Shown here piece by piece: positions 22,701 to 33,291 of a stretch of 64,000 nt of DNA. The position numbers were made by a program, and so were the translations under genes. This DNA is from Wurfbainia villosa. Taxonomy: Eukaryota; Streptophyta; Magnoliopsida; Zingiberales; Zingiberaceae. Each line of letters starts with the position of its first letter. The first letter of the stretch is position 1. The DNA lies in the NCBI GenBank assembly GCA_025175895.1, contig CM046003.1, positions 41,843,335-41,907,334 of the forward strand, in the 5' to 3' direction. Under the pieces are notes generated by a model that had not been told where the DNA came from, searched no databases, and saw only the letters and a program-made list of their open reading frames with translations.

Positions 22701-23995
22701 TCTGAAGGGATATTACTTCTACATTCGGTCGGCCACAAGTGTTTGTGGCAAAGGCTGGAGTTTTTCTAGAAAGGAATTTTATTTCTAGAAAAACTAGTGG
22801 GAATCGTTCGATCTTGAAGAAATTGAGATAAGGACCATGCGAGGCCTTGATGGAGGTTGAGCAGAACCACAAAGTGTTGTGGGTGATGAGATTGTTCTGA
22901 GTTGTGGAACAACCACTCATGTGATACCTACCTCTTGGCAGGTCGATAGGGTACGTCGTCGGCTGAGAGATACTCATTTCTCTTGTCGACCATGATGACG
23001 TTATACTCATTGAGAATGAGCCTACCTCTATCGAAGCTATGATGAGCCAGTTCGAGAAATGGCTAGAGGCCAGTGAGATCAGAGATGGAATCCATGTACA
23101 CCAACCAAGTATGGACTTTGGTTGATCCACGAAGAAGTCAAACCATTGGGTGTAAGTGGGTCTTTAGGAGAAAGGCAGCGTGGATGGACTTACGCGTACC
23201 TATAAGGGCCGATTGATGGCTAAAGGTTTCAGCAAATTCATGGTATTGGTATGATGAAACCTTTTCTCGATGGCGATGTTTAAGTCCATTCGGATCTTGC
23301 TTGCTATCAGAGCGTACTATGATTATGAGATCTAGCGGATGGATGTCAAAACCGCGTTTTGAATGAAACTTACTCGAGGATGTGTACATGACATGACACG
23401 AGGGTTTTGAAGATCCATGACATCTTGGGAAAGTATCAAGTGCAAAGGTCTATTTATGGGCTAAAGCAAGCCTCTCGGAATTTGGAATCTTCGATTCGAT
23501 GATCACGATCAAAGCAGTTTAGTTTCATCAAGAATGAAGATGAACCCTGTGTCTACAAGAGGGTTAATGGGAACACAGTTGTCTTCCTTGTATTGTATGT
23601 GGATGACATACTACTCATTGGGAATGACATCCCTTCGCTTCAGTCTGTGAAGACTTGACTGGGGACGTGCTTCTCAATGAAGAACTTAGGTGAAGCAGCT
23701 TGTATTCTAGGCATCAAGATCTATAGAGATAGATCTAAGAGATTGCTTGGCCTAAGTCAGAGTACATACATTGACACGGTATTACTACGGTTTGCCATGC
23801 AGAATTCCAAGAAAGGACTTCTGCCGATGTCACATGGTGTGAGTCTTTCGAAGACTCAAAGTCCCTCTTTTAGAGAGGAGAGAGACCACATGGATAAGAT
23901 CCCTTACGCATCTGCTATAGGATCTATCATGTACGTCATGCTGTGTACTCATCCTGATGTCTCGTATGCTTTGAGCATGACGAATAGATACTAGT
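22701..23995 (+). pseudogene. copia reverse transcriptase, element C
   Basis: Traceable throughout but shifted about every 50-100 bp. The polymerase box reads YVDDILLIGND near 23598-23630 with both Asp present. From 23677 an open frame of 105 codons covers the thumb/connection (MKNLGEAACILGIKIYRD ... ALSMTNRY). The most indel-rich part is 22650-23420. Confidence 0.85.
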
Positions 23996-24540
23996 CAGAT
24001 CTAGGTGAGCGTCACTGGATAGCAGTCAAAAATATTCTTAAGTACTTGAGAAGGACTAAAGAATATTTCTTGATATTTGGAGGCGATGAGGAGCTAGCTG
24101 TAAAGGGTTACAGCGATGTCAGCTTCCAAACAGACCAGGATGACTATAGATCGCAGTCAGGATTCGTGTTTTGCTTGAATGGTGGCGTTGTGAGCTGGAA
24201 GAGTTGGCGGGACCACGATTCTTGATTCTACAAGCGAGTATATTCTTTGCATCTCCGAGGCAACAAAGGAGGCGATTTAGATCCACAAGTTCATTCTTGA
24301 GCTAGGGTGGTTCCTGGCATAAAGATATCCCATGTAGCTCTATTGTCAACAATGGAGCGATTCTGCTAAGGAACCTCGCTCGCACAGACCAAACACATAC
24401 TACGGCGCTTCCATCTCATTCGAGAGATTATCGATAGAGGAGATGTGAAGATTTGCAGAGTACCCACAGAGGCTAACATCGCAGATCCCTTGACCAAGGC
24501 TTTGGCACAGAAAAAGCATGATGGTCACACTAGGTCATTA
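23996..24540 (+). pseudogene. copia RNase H, element C
   Basis: Recognised by KGYSD followed by SFQTDQDDYRSQSGFVF (about 24102-24165), the tail HLIREIIDRGDVKI (about 24413) and ANIADPLTKALAQK (about 24474). The middle, with the catalytic Glu, is frame-shifted. It ends just upstream of the purine tract. Confidence 0.82.
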
Positions 24541-24574
24541 GGTATTAGATACTACGGTGATTGGCACTAGTGCT

Positions 24575-24584
24575 AGTGGGAGAT
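24575..24584 (+). other. polypurine tract of element C
   Basis: GTGGGAGAT before the right LTR start TGTTAGTG. Confidence 0.75.
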
Positions 24585-26370
24585 TGTTAGTGAAAGCCCT
24601 AGAGTCAATCATGTGATGATTGTTGTATGGATTTTATTGTATCATATTCCTATTTATAAATGCAAGGTTATTATATTTACTTGTATTGGTGTCAAATAAC
24701 TAAATATAATAACGTCCTTGAGTAGTAGATTCTTATCTATATCAATCGATTGGTTGAATCGATAATGAGATGATATAGAGAACACTACTTTTAATCATTC
24801 CTAGTCAAGTATTAACATTCAGGGACAATGTTAATGCGTAGAGACTAGCATGTAGGTCAACTCGATGACTTGATCTCACAAGTCATGGATATGAGATATC
24901 AAGTTGACACATGGGTATACATTAGAGAATGTATACTGAATGACCATCCGTGAAAAGTATCGTGGATCGTTATATGAGTGTCATATACTTTTTCATGTGG
25001 CTATTAGTATGACTATTAGTCCTTAGACCTGAAGTCACCATGGTTCCCTACATAAGGAGTTGCATACTTTGGCTTCGTCAAACGTCACCCGTAAATGGGT
25101 GGACTATAAAAGCGATTACTGGGTATGTAACAAATTATGCGGAGGAATGTGAGTGATGTAGATGGGATCTATCCCTCCTATATGACAGGAGTGACATCGT
25201 TATTCTTGATAGAGTGAGACCACGAAGTGCATGACCATGCCCAAATAAGCTCAAGATGATTTGATTAGAGTGAGTCTACTTGGAGTTCAAGATATAGATT
25301 GTATAGAGGATGGGCGAACATGCCTACGCCGATTGGTCAATCTAGATGTCGATGATAGAGGGACGTTATCGCGTATTGTGAGTCGCGATTAGTAGTCACA
25401 AAGGTGATGTTGGGCTCAACATTCTTGTAACTTAGGTAGCGATGATGTGTTGTTAGATCGCTCGTTGCTTATGTTCTAAATCGGTTTAGGGGCATTGCAC
25501 GCTACTGAGAACCTATATCAGCAAGAACAATTAGATGGAGATTAGGTTCATATGATGAACCATGAGGATTAGGTTCATGTGATAAACCAAATTGGATTAA
25601 AAGTAATCCTAATTAGACTAATTGAGTTAGACTCAATTTGATTTAAGTGTTGAATGAGTCTAATTTAGATTTGATTCATCAAATCAATTTAAATTAATGA
25701 ATAGAGATTCATTAAATTAAATTGACTTGAATCAAATGGTTGGATTTGATCAACCATGGGAGATAAGAGGTCGAGTTTGACTTGAGGAGGGAAGATGAAG
25801 GTCAAGTTTGACTTGACGAATGTCGTCGTGATGATGACTTGGCGTGGCCAACACAACATCATCGTTGACTTATCACGTGTGGTGTCACCTCGTGAGGAGA
25901 CCAAGAATCGTTGGCTCTTGGAGTTACGTGCGTACGTAACCCCCAATCGTAAGTGGCCAACCACTCCGTTTGATGGGTGTAATTGATTTTGGTGAGTTAC
26001 TCCAACTTCATCTTCTTCCTTGGATCATCTTCCTCTCAAGCTTGCTCTCCCATCCCTCATCTTGGCCGAACCATCCAAAGGGTGCTAGCACACTCAAGGT
26101 TGTATTTTTCTCCACCTATTGCTTGTGTGGATACCAATAGAGGAGTGTGCACTTGACACTCTCGAGTTCCAACGAAGCTTTTGGACGAGCGGGATAAGCG
26201 AAGGACGTCGCTACGAGGGTAATGCTCTCACCTTCTAGATCTAAGGTAGATATAGGTTTACTTAAGCACATACATGTTTTATTTTAATATATCTTCGCAC
26301 AGATCCGTGACCGGACTTCCGGGGTTTCCGCAACGCAAAAAACGATTTTTGCGGCTCGGAAAGTCCAACA
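24585..26370 (+). repeat. right LTR of element C
   Basis: 1786 bp, TGTTAGTG...GTCCAACA, followed by agaag. Differences from the left LTR cluster as 1-5 bp indels in 25240-25530 and 25770-25960. Confidence 0.93.
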
Positions 26371-26375
26371 AGAAG

Positions 26376-26392
26376 GTCAAAAAATGGGAGAT
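26376..26392 (+). other. polypurine tract of element B
   Basis: GTCAAAAAATGGGAGAT directly before the right LTR of B. The sequence GTCAAAAGATGGAGAAG left of element C (17221-17237) is similar, so C landed in a purine-rich repeat near the 3' end of B. Confidence 0.75.
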
Positions 26393-27874
26393 TGTTGGTG
26401 CAATTGGCCCAGGTCACGATTGACTGGACTCGAGTTTGACTCGAGCAGTATTTTGATGTTAGACAAAATATGTGACATGTGATTGTCATGGGAAGACCAA
26501 GTGTGTAACCTTGGCCACGTAAGTCCAAGTGTGTAGCCTTAGCGGTAAAAGTCCAAGCATGGAGCTTGGCGTTGGAAGTCTAACATGGAGTTGGCAAGGG
26601 AAGATCAAGTGTGTAACCTTGGTCACGTAAGTCCAAGTGTGTAACTTTGACGGTGAAAGTCCAACATGGGTTGGCATTGGCAATAGGAAGTCCAAGTGTG
26701 TAGCTTTGGTCATGTAAGTCCAAGTGTGTAGCCTTGGCGGTGAAAGTCCAAGTTATGGGGACTTGGCATTTGGGAAGTCCAAGGGGTGGTTTGGCGACGT
26801 AAGGTCAAGCGGTTGTCTTAAGAGCGCAAATCCATATGTACCTTGGCGGTATAGACACGAGAGCATGACAATAGCCGAAGGAAGCACCTGGAGGCTAGCG
26901 TATGGATGAATAAGTTATGGATGACTTGGAGGGATCCGCGCATGGATGAACAAGTCATGGACGACTTGAAGGGATCCAATAGGCGTAAAGCTAGTAGAGG
27001 TGGCTAGAAGGCTTAGGTCTAGGCTAAGGGTATGTCGGATGCTCAAACATGTTGTTTGAGATTTTACCCAACGGTCGAATGCTCAAACAACTTGTGTTTG
27101 AGATTTTACCCGACAATGATCGTGGTAGTAGGTAGCACATTTATTGCGATACGATGCTTAGCGATTATTTGCCGACCTTGAGCGATCAATCGCGGCACCG
27201 TGAAGGAGCAATTGCCGGTGTTGGTCGCGAGCCCAGAATGCTCGATGGCCGATCGATCGATTCTGGTGTGATCATTGCAGTGTATCCGAATTTGGATGTC
27301 AACGTAGATTAGGTCGTTGTCTCACAACAGCTACAGGAGTAGTCGAACTGGGGACTTATGGCAGTTGACTGTCAGGCGCGGAATCAGCCCGAGACAAGCA
27401 TAAAAGGATGAGCTTGGGGAGAATTTCCACAGCGATTTTTGGGAAGATTTTAGAGGGGAATTGCTGTTGCATTCCAGATCTTCAAGAGCAAACCAAAGCA
27501 AGCTACAAGCAAAGGTTTCAAAGCAATTGTTGTAAAGTGTTCTTTACTTGTTTTGTTTATTGTCTTGTATTCGCTTGTATTTCGTTGTATTACTTTTGTA
27601 ATCATTGTACGAGATTTCTCCACCTCCGACGTGTTGTCGAGAAGGAGTTTGAATAGTAGTGTGTTCATCACTCGAGCTCGTTGAGCTCACTCGTGAAGTA
27701 GGAACCCTAAGGTTCCGAACCACATATATTGTCGTATATTGTGTATGCTTGTATATTTCTTTTGTGTTTATATTCATATTTCCGCTGCGTATACTAACGA
27801 ATTGTAGAGACAAGCACGCAAGAACGATCAAAGTCCATCAAGCACGAATTGGGTCGGGCCACGATCCTCCAACA
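26393..27874 (+). repeat. right LTR of element B
   Basis: 1482 bp, TGTTGGTGCAAT...CCTCCAACA, followed by target duplication aatat. Contains the enlarged tandem array 26493-26845. Confidence 0.92.
27341..27371 (+). promoter_or_regulatory. paired palindromes in right LTR of B
   Basis: AGTCGAACTG (27341-27350) and CAGTTGACTG (27362-27371): mutated versions of CAGTCGACTG with spacing still 21 bp, and the TATA box CATAAAAGG still 28 bp downstream (27399-27407). Confidence 0.55.
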
Positions 27875-27879
27875 AATAT

Positions 27880-28747
27880 AATGTCAAGCATATTTTAGAA
27901 ATACTTTCGATGAGGAAAGTAGCTCGATTGATGTAATTAGTCTTGGATCTGGGGTGCAACGAGATTGTATCTTATGATACAATAATGACTACTCTATCAT
28001 CCTAATAGGTGTATAGAGTAGTTTTTATTTGCAGGTATACTCGCAAGTCGCACAACGTCCAATCCTATATGAAAGTCTAGAATGGTGATGTGATAAATCA
28101 CATGAGTTGTGATCTTGTAAGAAAAGTTAAATGCCCTCATATGCAAGTGGGAGATGTAAGTAACTGATGTCCACTAAGGGGCATTCATACAAATGAGATA
28201 ATGGAGTTATCTCATGACTCCACTAACCCTTCATGGCTCCACTAACATAATTGTATGTTTGTAACTCCTCTACTAACATGAATGCATGTTAGTAACCTCC
28301 CATATCCTCTTGTATATATGAACATACTTGAGTGAAATATGTTTATAGGATGAAAGTGAGGAGCAAGTCTCATGGAGGAGAGTTGCTTGCGTGAGAAGAG
28401 GGAGAGGCTTGGTGTGAGTCTCGTGAAGGAGAAAAAGTGCAAGAGTTGTGTAAGTGTGCGTGTAGACAATACTTGTGAACCTATTTCTTGTTGAGTAGAA
28501 CAAGAAGTTCGTCTTTGTCCTTGTTGAGAAGAACAAGGTATCATCACCAGACTTTGGATTGTGACATTGTGGTGAAAGTTTGGATTAACATCTCGTGACT
28601 GTCATCCCGATTGCGAGCCAACTGTGAGGATCCGAGTTCGCAGTAGAAATTCCTGAGCAGAGCAGTGCCAGAGAATTTATATTTACTTTGAGGTATACTT
28701 AATTTCCGTAAAGATTTATATGTGTTAAGATCTTACTATACGCAACA
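27880..28747 (+). repeat. repeat E1, third segment
   Basis: Continues E1 after B; aligns with the reverse complement of about 32230-32880 (E2). A TATA-like TATATATG at 28313-28320 precedes a ~430-bp tail, as in an LTR with U3, R and U5. The 3' border is put at CAACA (28743-28747), but no target duplication matches, so it is uncertain. Confidence 0.65.
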
Positions 28748-28752
28748 GGGGT

Positions 28753-29218
28753 CAACATACTTGAAATGACACAAGGCTTCATGGCTTGCTCTATATTTCC
28801 TCTCAGTCTGTTGAAGAAATTCATAGAAAACAACTGCTCATGGGTACATGAGCAACAAGAAAACTCAATATTCCTGAAACGACACAATGCTTGAGTGCAA
28901 CCTTTAAATTATCTCTAAGTCTATAGTTGTGGAAATGTGGACAACATTAAACTGATAAGGTGTAGAATGGCAACAAGAAAACTGCTAAGATATACTTGAA
29001 ATGACTAAATATGCTTAATGGGTAACTTTATAATACCTCTTAAGTCTATTGTTGAAAAAATTTCAAAGAAAAGGATAAATTGCTAATTAGTAAATGAGTA
29101 ACCAGAAAACTCAATATACTAAATGACATAAGCTTGAAGGCTACCTTTGTATTTCCTCTCAATTTGTAGTTGTGGAAATTCCACAAGAAAAAAATGCTGA
29201 TAAATAATCGTACTTGAG
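28753..29218 (+). repeat. four tandem ~115-bp repeats
   Basis: Units start at about 28753, 28866, 28986 and 29111. Each has AATA..TTGAAATGACACAA, then CTTTRTATTTCCTCTCAGTCT, then TTGTGGAAATT and AACAAGAAAACTC. Units are clearly diverged. Frames on the minus strand are similar between units but contain stops; no coding function is supported. Confidence 0.72.
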
Positions 29219-29740
29219 AAAAAAAAAAAAGAAGTGAGCTTATTCAAAAATTACTATCTTTGATATGGTAGTCAAGAATTCAGCCATTCTTTGTTAATCA
29301 AACAATGGTAGATAAATCTTAGAAACATTTATAAGGTGTGGAAACAATTAAACTCTTTACTGTAAATCTACAATTTTCAGTGGAGATGCCTCTACATTTG
29401 ATCTACAACACTTTCTAATTGTTGGAAGGATAAGTCCAAATGTCATGAAAGCAGTAATGAAGGTAGTTATTAGGAGGCTAGGATGATAAAAAATCCTTGT
29501 ACTCAACCTGCATAGTAGGGACTCATTACTTCCCCTATTCAACTTGTGTAGATCCAATATATAAAATGTAGTCAATCTCTTTAGCTTAAAAGTTAAAACA
29601 CAGGTAAACAGAGCACCTCATTTTAGTTGGAGTTGGAGTGAGATGAGACATTGAGCATATAAGGATATTGAGTGATATCTGTTCAAAACTAATATGCATT
29701 GTGAATTCTATATGATAGTAACCTCACATCTCTTACACCA

Positions 29741-29760
29741 TATATATATATATATATATA
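29741..29760. repeat. (TA)10 microsatellite
   Basis: Ten TA units directly next to the left end of the MITE, which may have inserted in a TA target. Confidence 0.9.
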
Positions 29761-29934
29761 TAGAGATGTTATCCTATACAACTCATTCGTGAGCACCCAT
29801 GAGCACCTTCATTATTCATCGTCCGATCGCTTACGCACTATAGTCCAATCTTTGAACCCTAGAAGATCGAATAGTGGATAATAGAGGTGCTCACGGGTAT
29901 TTCCGGATGAGTTAGGTAGAATAACATTTCTATA
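29759..29934. mobile_element. MITE, about 176 bp
   Basis: Terminal inverted repeats: TATAGAGATGTTATCCTA at the left and, reversed, TATAGAAATGTTATTCTA at the right. The pairing continues inward for about 60 bp per side (AACTCAT, GAGCACC) around a non-palindromic centre of about 60 bp. No coding capacity; a non-autonomous DNA transposon. Flanks are TA-rich, so the target duplication cannot be read. Confidence 0.75.
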
Positions 29935-30880
29935 CATATGTATATGTTGCGTGTGTGGATGTTATAGTTTTGATTTTTCCTTTTCTCCTTGTAAAAGTTT
30001 CTACAATTTGGGAAGAAAGTTATCATTCCTCAATCATATTCCTTCTGATGTGATCTCCCTCTCTTTTGCTAGGTAAAAGAAAAGTAGACAAAAGACCACT
30101 CTCAAGCGACTTTTTGAATGTGGTCTAGTAACGCTGTTCCCTTTAGACTTTTCCCCTTTTGGCTCACAAGTCTGTTTACTAATAATCCACCGAATAGAAT
30201 AATAATAACAATATAAAATAAAATAAAATTGTCCTTTTACTATATTCCCTCTCTTTTTTCTTTTTTAGAAAAAGGAACCCACTTGTGTACCTTTAAGAAT
30301 TAATAGGGCAAGAAGATAAGATCCAGCTTAGTGCTCAATGGGATTCCCAATTCTTTTCATGGAGTTAAACCTATTGTATTTCAAAGGGGAATCTTACAAT
30401 GAATTAGGAAAGAACACAAAAAGGAAAATAATAATAACAACAGTAGAAGTAAACGATTCTATATTTCCTAGTTACTACTAGCCTTTGCAAGACCAAGGCA
30501 AAGGCCAGTCTTCCAATTTACCTATAATTTCTTACGGTTTGACGTTTAAAAGTTTCTGGAGTATTTTTCATACATTTTCCTTGAATAAGCAAAACGAAGG
30601 ATAGGTTACAGTAGGAAAATAGGATTTCAAAAATCTGAAGGAACCAACTAGAATGTCTCTTCTGCATACCATGTAAACTTGTTTTACCAGCATCAATTAA
30701 ATATCGATGCACATTCTGAACGAAAGAGAAGGCATGCAGATGGAGAACCAAAAATTTCAACAATTCTACCGAAAACATTGATCGACTAAACATCCCAATC
30801 ATTTGCCTTGTTGTAGAGAAGATCTAATATTTCGACAATAAAAAGGGGTAGGCAAGGCAATGAAAGAGCAAAGACCAGGA

Positions 30881-30888
30881 AGTGACCT
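30881..30888 (-). other. predicted 5' splice site of tetraspanin exon 1
   Basis: On the minus strand AG|GTCACT: the exon would end at 30887 in phase 0 and the intron would start with GT at 30886-30885. The position agrees with the exon border of known plant tetraspanins. Confidence 0.65.
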
Positions 30889-31420
30889 CGATAGGAGAAA
30901 GATTCCTCCGGTAGAACATATCCGGAGACTCGGGCACGAGGACCCCGGTGATCGGATCTCTGGTGTAGCGTGGCATCTTGGAGCAGGCGTGGCCGTCTCG
31001 TAAGCAAGCGCTGATCTTGGACCAGTATCCGGGGTCGGAGACGCGGTCCTTGAGCCAACCGGAGTAGTCGGAGAGCTGGTACTCAAGGAAGGCGCGGTTC
31101 AGGACCACCTGGCCCTGGCCGCGGTCGGTGACGGCGAAGGCAAAGACGACGAAGCCGAGAAGAGCGGCGACGACGAAGAACATGGCGAAGAGGTAGAGCT
31201 GGAGGAGCCAGGCGAGGCGGTAGCAGGCGCCGGCGAAGCCCATGAGGGAGATGACCATGATGGAGACGGCGATAATGATGAGGGGCCACTGGAGGAAACG
31301 GAGGCAATCGGTGGAGTTGGCCCTGGCGCTGAGCCAGATGCCGCCGACTAAAATGGGGATGGATATGAGAAAGGTGACGAAGTTGACGACCCCGATCACC
31401 GTGTTGCTGCCGCGCATCAT
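30887..31420 (-). CDS. TET3: tetraspanin, TET3/TET4-like, exon 1 only
   Basis: Plant tetraspanin: an integral membrane protein that organises plasma-membrane microdomains. The exon encodes 178 residues. Membrane segments are at about residues 8-30, 45-67 and 70-97. The small outer loop has the plant-specific NSTDCLRFLQWP, and the large loop begins at about 98 (VTDRGQGQVVLNRAFLEYQL, then DYSGWLKDRVSDPGYW and CLRDGHAC). Known plant tetraspanins are ~270 residues, and their GCCK motif, Cys-rich loop and fourth membrane segment come from a second exon. This exon ends at Glu178 (LSPIE), exactly before that motif, at a GT donor; reading on in the intron gives a stop after 20 more codons. GC-rich codon use contrasts with the surrounding DNA. 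Family assignment is firm; TET3 versus TET4 is from remembered similarity. Confidence 0.88.
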
Positions 31421-31690
31421 TGTGGTATTTTTCTTCTTCTTCTGATTATAGCTAGCTTATGCCTTCTCCTCCCTCTTTTCTCTCTCTCTTAGTAGTGAGA
31501 GATCAAGGGGTAGGGTTGAAGCTGAACTTTAAAGCGTTTCTTTGGTGGCTTTGTTTTATCATTATAAAATACACAATACAATACAGCACCGCAGCAGCAG
31601 TAGACGGCAAGGAAGAGTGGGAGTTGGACTGTAATTGGGACCACACAGACTATCGTGAAGAGTGGTCACTGCCTTTTTGTTTTTTATCCG
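31421..31690 (-). other. tetraspanin 5' untranslated region (predicted)
   Basis: Between the ATG and the expected start site ~30 bp after the TATA box. On the mRNA strand it is rich in GA and GAA repeats (31427-31440, 31478-31490), common in plant leaders. Confidence 0.5.
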
Positions 31691-31720
31691 AGTCATGGTC
31701 CCCAGAATCCAACGCGCCGA

Positions 31721-31727
31721 ATTTATA
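31721..31727 (-). promoter_or_regulatory. TATA box of tetraspanin gene
   Basis: On the minus strand CTATAAATTCG, about 300 bp before the ATG, the only good TATA match in the proximal upstream region. Confidence 0.6.
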
Positions 31728-32209
31728 GTTCCTTCTTCAAGAAGGCCATCGTGGGCAACTAATTGGGGGGATCCCATGGCGGAAGACAGGCGCGGTTATT
31801 AGGAAGTGGATCTATTCATCAACCTAACGTTATCCAGTGGAAAATTGTTGTTGGAAATTATTCACGTCAATCTAATTATCTCTGAAATTAAGACAATGAA
31901 ATCTTGATGTAGACCATGATTATTAATTTGTGAATGCAACGATGGACATCGCATCCTTTTATTGGTGTAATCATTTTGAAAGTGGTTGAATTCGATTAAA
32001 TTATTTTAGTTTGATTGACAAAGAAATTAAGTTAGCTTGTATGTTTGTCAAACGTAAAAGAGCAAAAGCCTAAATGCAGGGATGATTTAACATGTATTAT
32101 CGAAGTTGACAAGTCTAAATAGATTTATTGATTCATGATGAAGAAGCGATATATAATTTATTTCTATTTTGCAGAAATAAAATATATCTCGGTTAGTTGT
32201 GATGCATAA
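31728..32209. other. upstream flank of tetraspanin gene
   Basis: About 480 bp of single-copy, AT-rich sequence with no gene or repeat that I can name; it probably holds the distal promoter. Confidence 0.45.
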
Positions 32210-33291
32210 ATCTCTAGTATGCAGAATTTTTTAGATCATGGATCGCTCGCAGTCAGGATGATAATCACAAACAGAATATCAACACAACTCCACAACGAAG
32301 AACAAAGACGGAAAACTTTTCTCGAGTGTTTTGCTTCTCAACGAGCAATCTTCACTCCTTAGCCTTCTTTCTCTTCTCTTTCACTCCTCACATACTTCAC
32401 ACAAGATGTATTTTTATATAGGAGAATATGAGAATTTGGATAGTCAAGCCAAAGGGGAGTTACTAACTTCTACTTATGTTAGTGGAGTTATGAAATAACT
32501 CTATTATCTCATTTGAATGTCCCATTGTGGGCATAAGTTACTAACACATTTGAATGCTCTATAGTGGACATAAGTTATTAACATCTCCCACTTGCACACA
32601 CAAAGGCATTTGACCTTCATCATAAGATCACAACTCATATGATCCATCACATCACCATACTAGACTTTCATACAGGATTGGACGTCGTGTGACTTGCGAG
32701 TATACTTGCAAATAAAAACTGTTATATGCACATGTTAGGATGATAAAGTAGCCACCTTTGTATCATAAAATACAATCTCGCTGCACCACCTAGATCCAAG
32801 ACTAATTACATCTAATCGAACTTATTTCCTTATCGAAAGTAATTTCTAGATTTTTGTTCATTTTTATATATTCACTAATATGTTTAAATCTTTATACAAA
32901 TAAACAAAAAAGACTAGTCTGTGAATATTTCAAAATGACGTATTATCAATTGGTCTTCCATTTTCCCAAACATGAATTTATTAGTCTTAACTCAGTTGAT
33001 TTCCTAGACCTATCTCTCAGATCTTAATTTATTTTTCAGGCCATAGGTAAACAGACTAAAGTAACAAACACTGAATTATGACCTCAAGAAATGACCAAAA
33101 ATAATAAGGGTACAAGAGATCCTACCTAGAGAATCTCGGGTCTCACATAGTAGGGTTCGGGGATATTCATTTACTATCTCGAGTAATATGACTCCTACTT
33201 TCCCTAGTTGATTTATCATACATGGTATAAAATATGTATCACAGTGTTTTTCTCCATTTCTCATAAGGACATATGTCAGATTTCTTTAACA
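32210..33291 (-). repeat. repeat E2, inverted relative of E1
   Basis: LTR-like, reads on the minus strand from TGTTAAAGAAATCTGACATA (33291 down) through a TATA box (about 32409-32420) to an ill-defined end near 32210. It is co-linear with E1 once D and B are taken out of E1. No internal protein frames. Probably a solo LTR of an old family. Confidence 0.7.

Larger units (their letters stand above)
17238..26370 (+). mobile_element. Ty1/copia element C, full length, inside B
   Basis: 9133 bp, TGTTAGTG...CCAACA, with a perfect target duplication agaag (17233-17237 and 26371-26375). It has two ~1.8 kb LTRs, a 1.65-kb leader and complete copia domain order Gag-PR-IN-RT-RH. It has many short insertions and deletions relative to F2, so no long frame survives. 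It sits 17 bp from the right LTR of B, in the same orientation. Confidence 0.95.
12991..27874 (+). mobile_element. LTR element B, gag-only, split by element C
   Basis: LTRs start TGTTGGTGCAAT and end CCTCCAACA; perfect target duplication aatat (12986-12990 and 27875-27879). Without element C and one agaag duplication, B is about 5.7 kb with an inner region of only about 2.9 kb. It has a primer site, one Gag-like frame and a purine tract. No protease, integrase, RT or RNase H was found, so it would depend on Pol supplied by a relative. J at the window end belongs to the same LTR family. Confidence 0.92.
28748..30886 (-). other. tetraspanin intron or 3' flank
   Basis: About 2.1 kb downstream (minus strand) of the exon-1 donor. 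AT-rich, with the tandem repeats, an A-run (29219-29231), a (TA)10 tract and a MITE. I searched the minus strand for the second exon (GCCK-P-type start, Cys-rich loop, last membrane segment) and saw nothing similar. Confidence 0.6.

Noticed and set aside
30518..30802. 94-codon frame downstream of tetraspanin exon 1 as a second exon
   Set aside because: It has no GCCK motif, no Cys-rich loop pattern and no last membrane segment of a tetraspanin.
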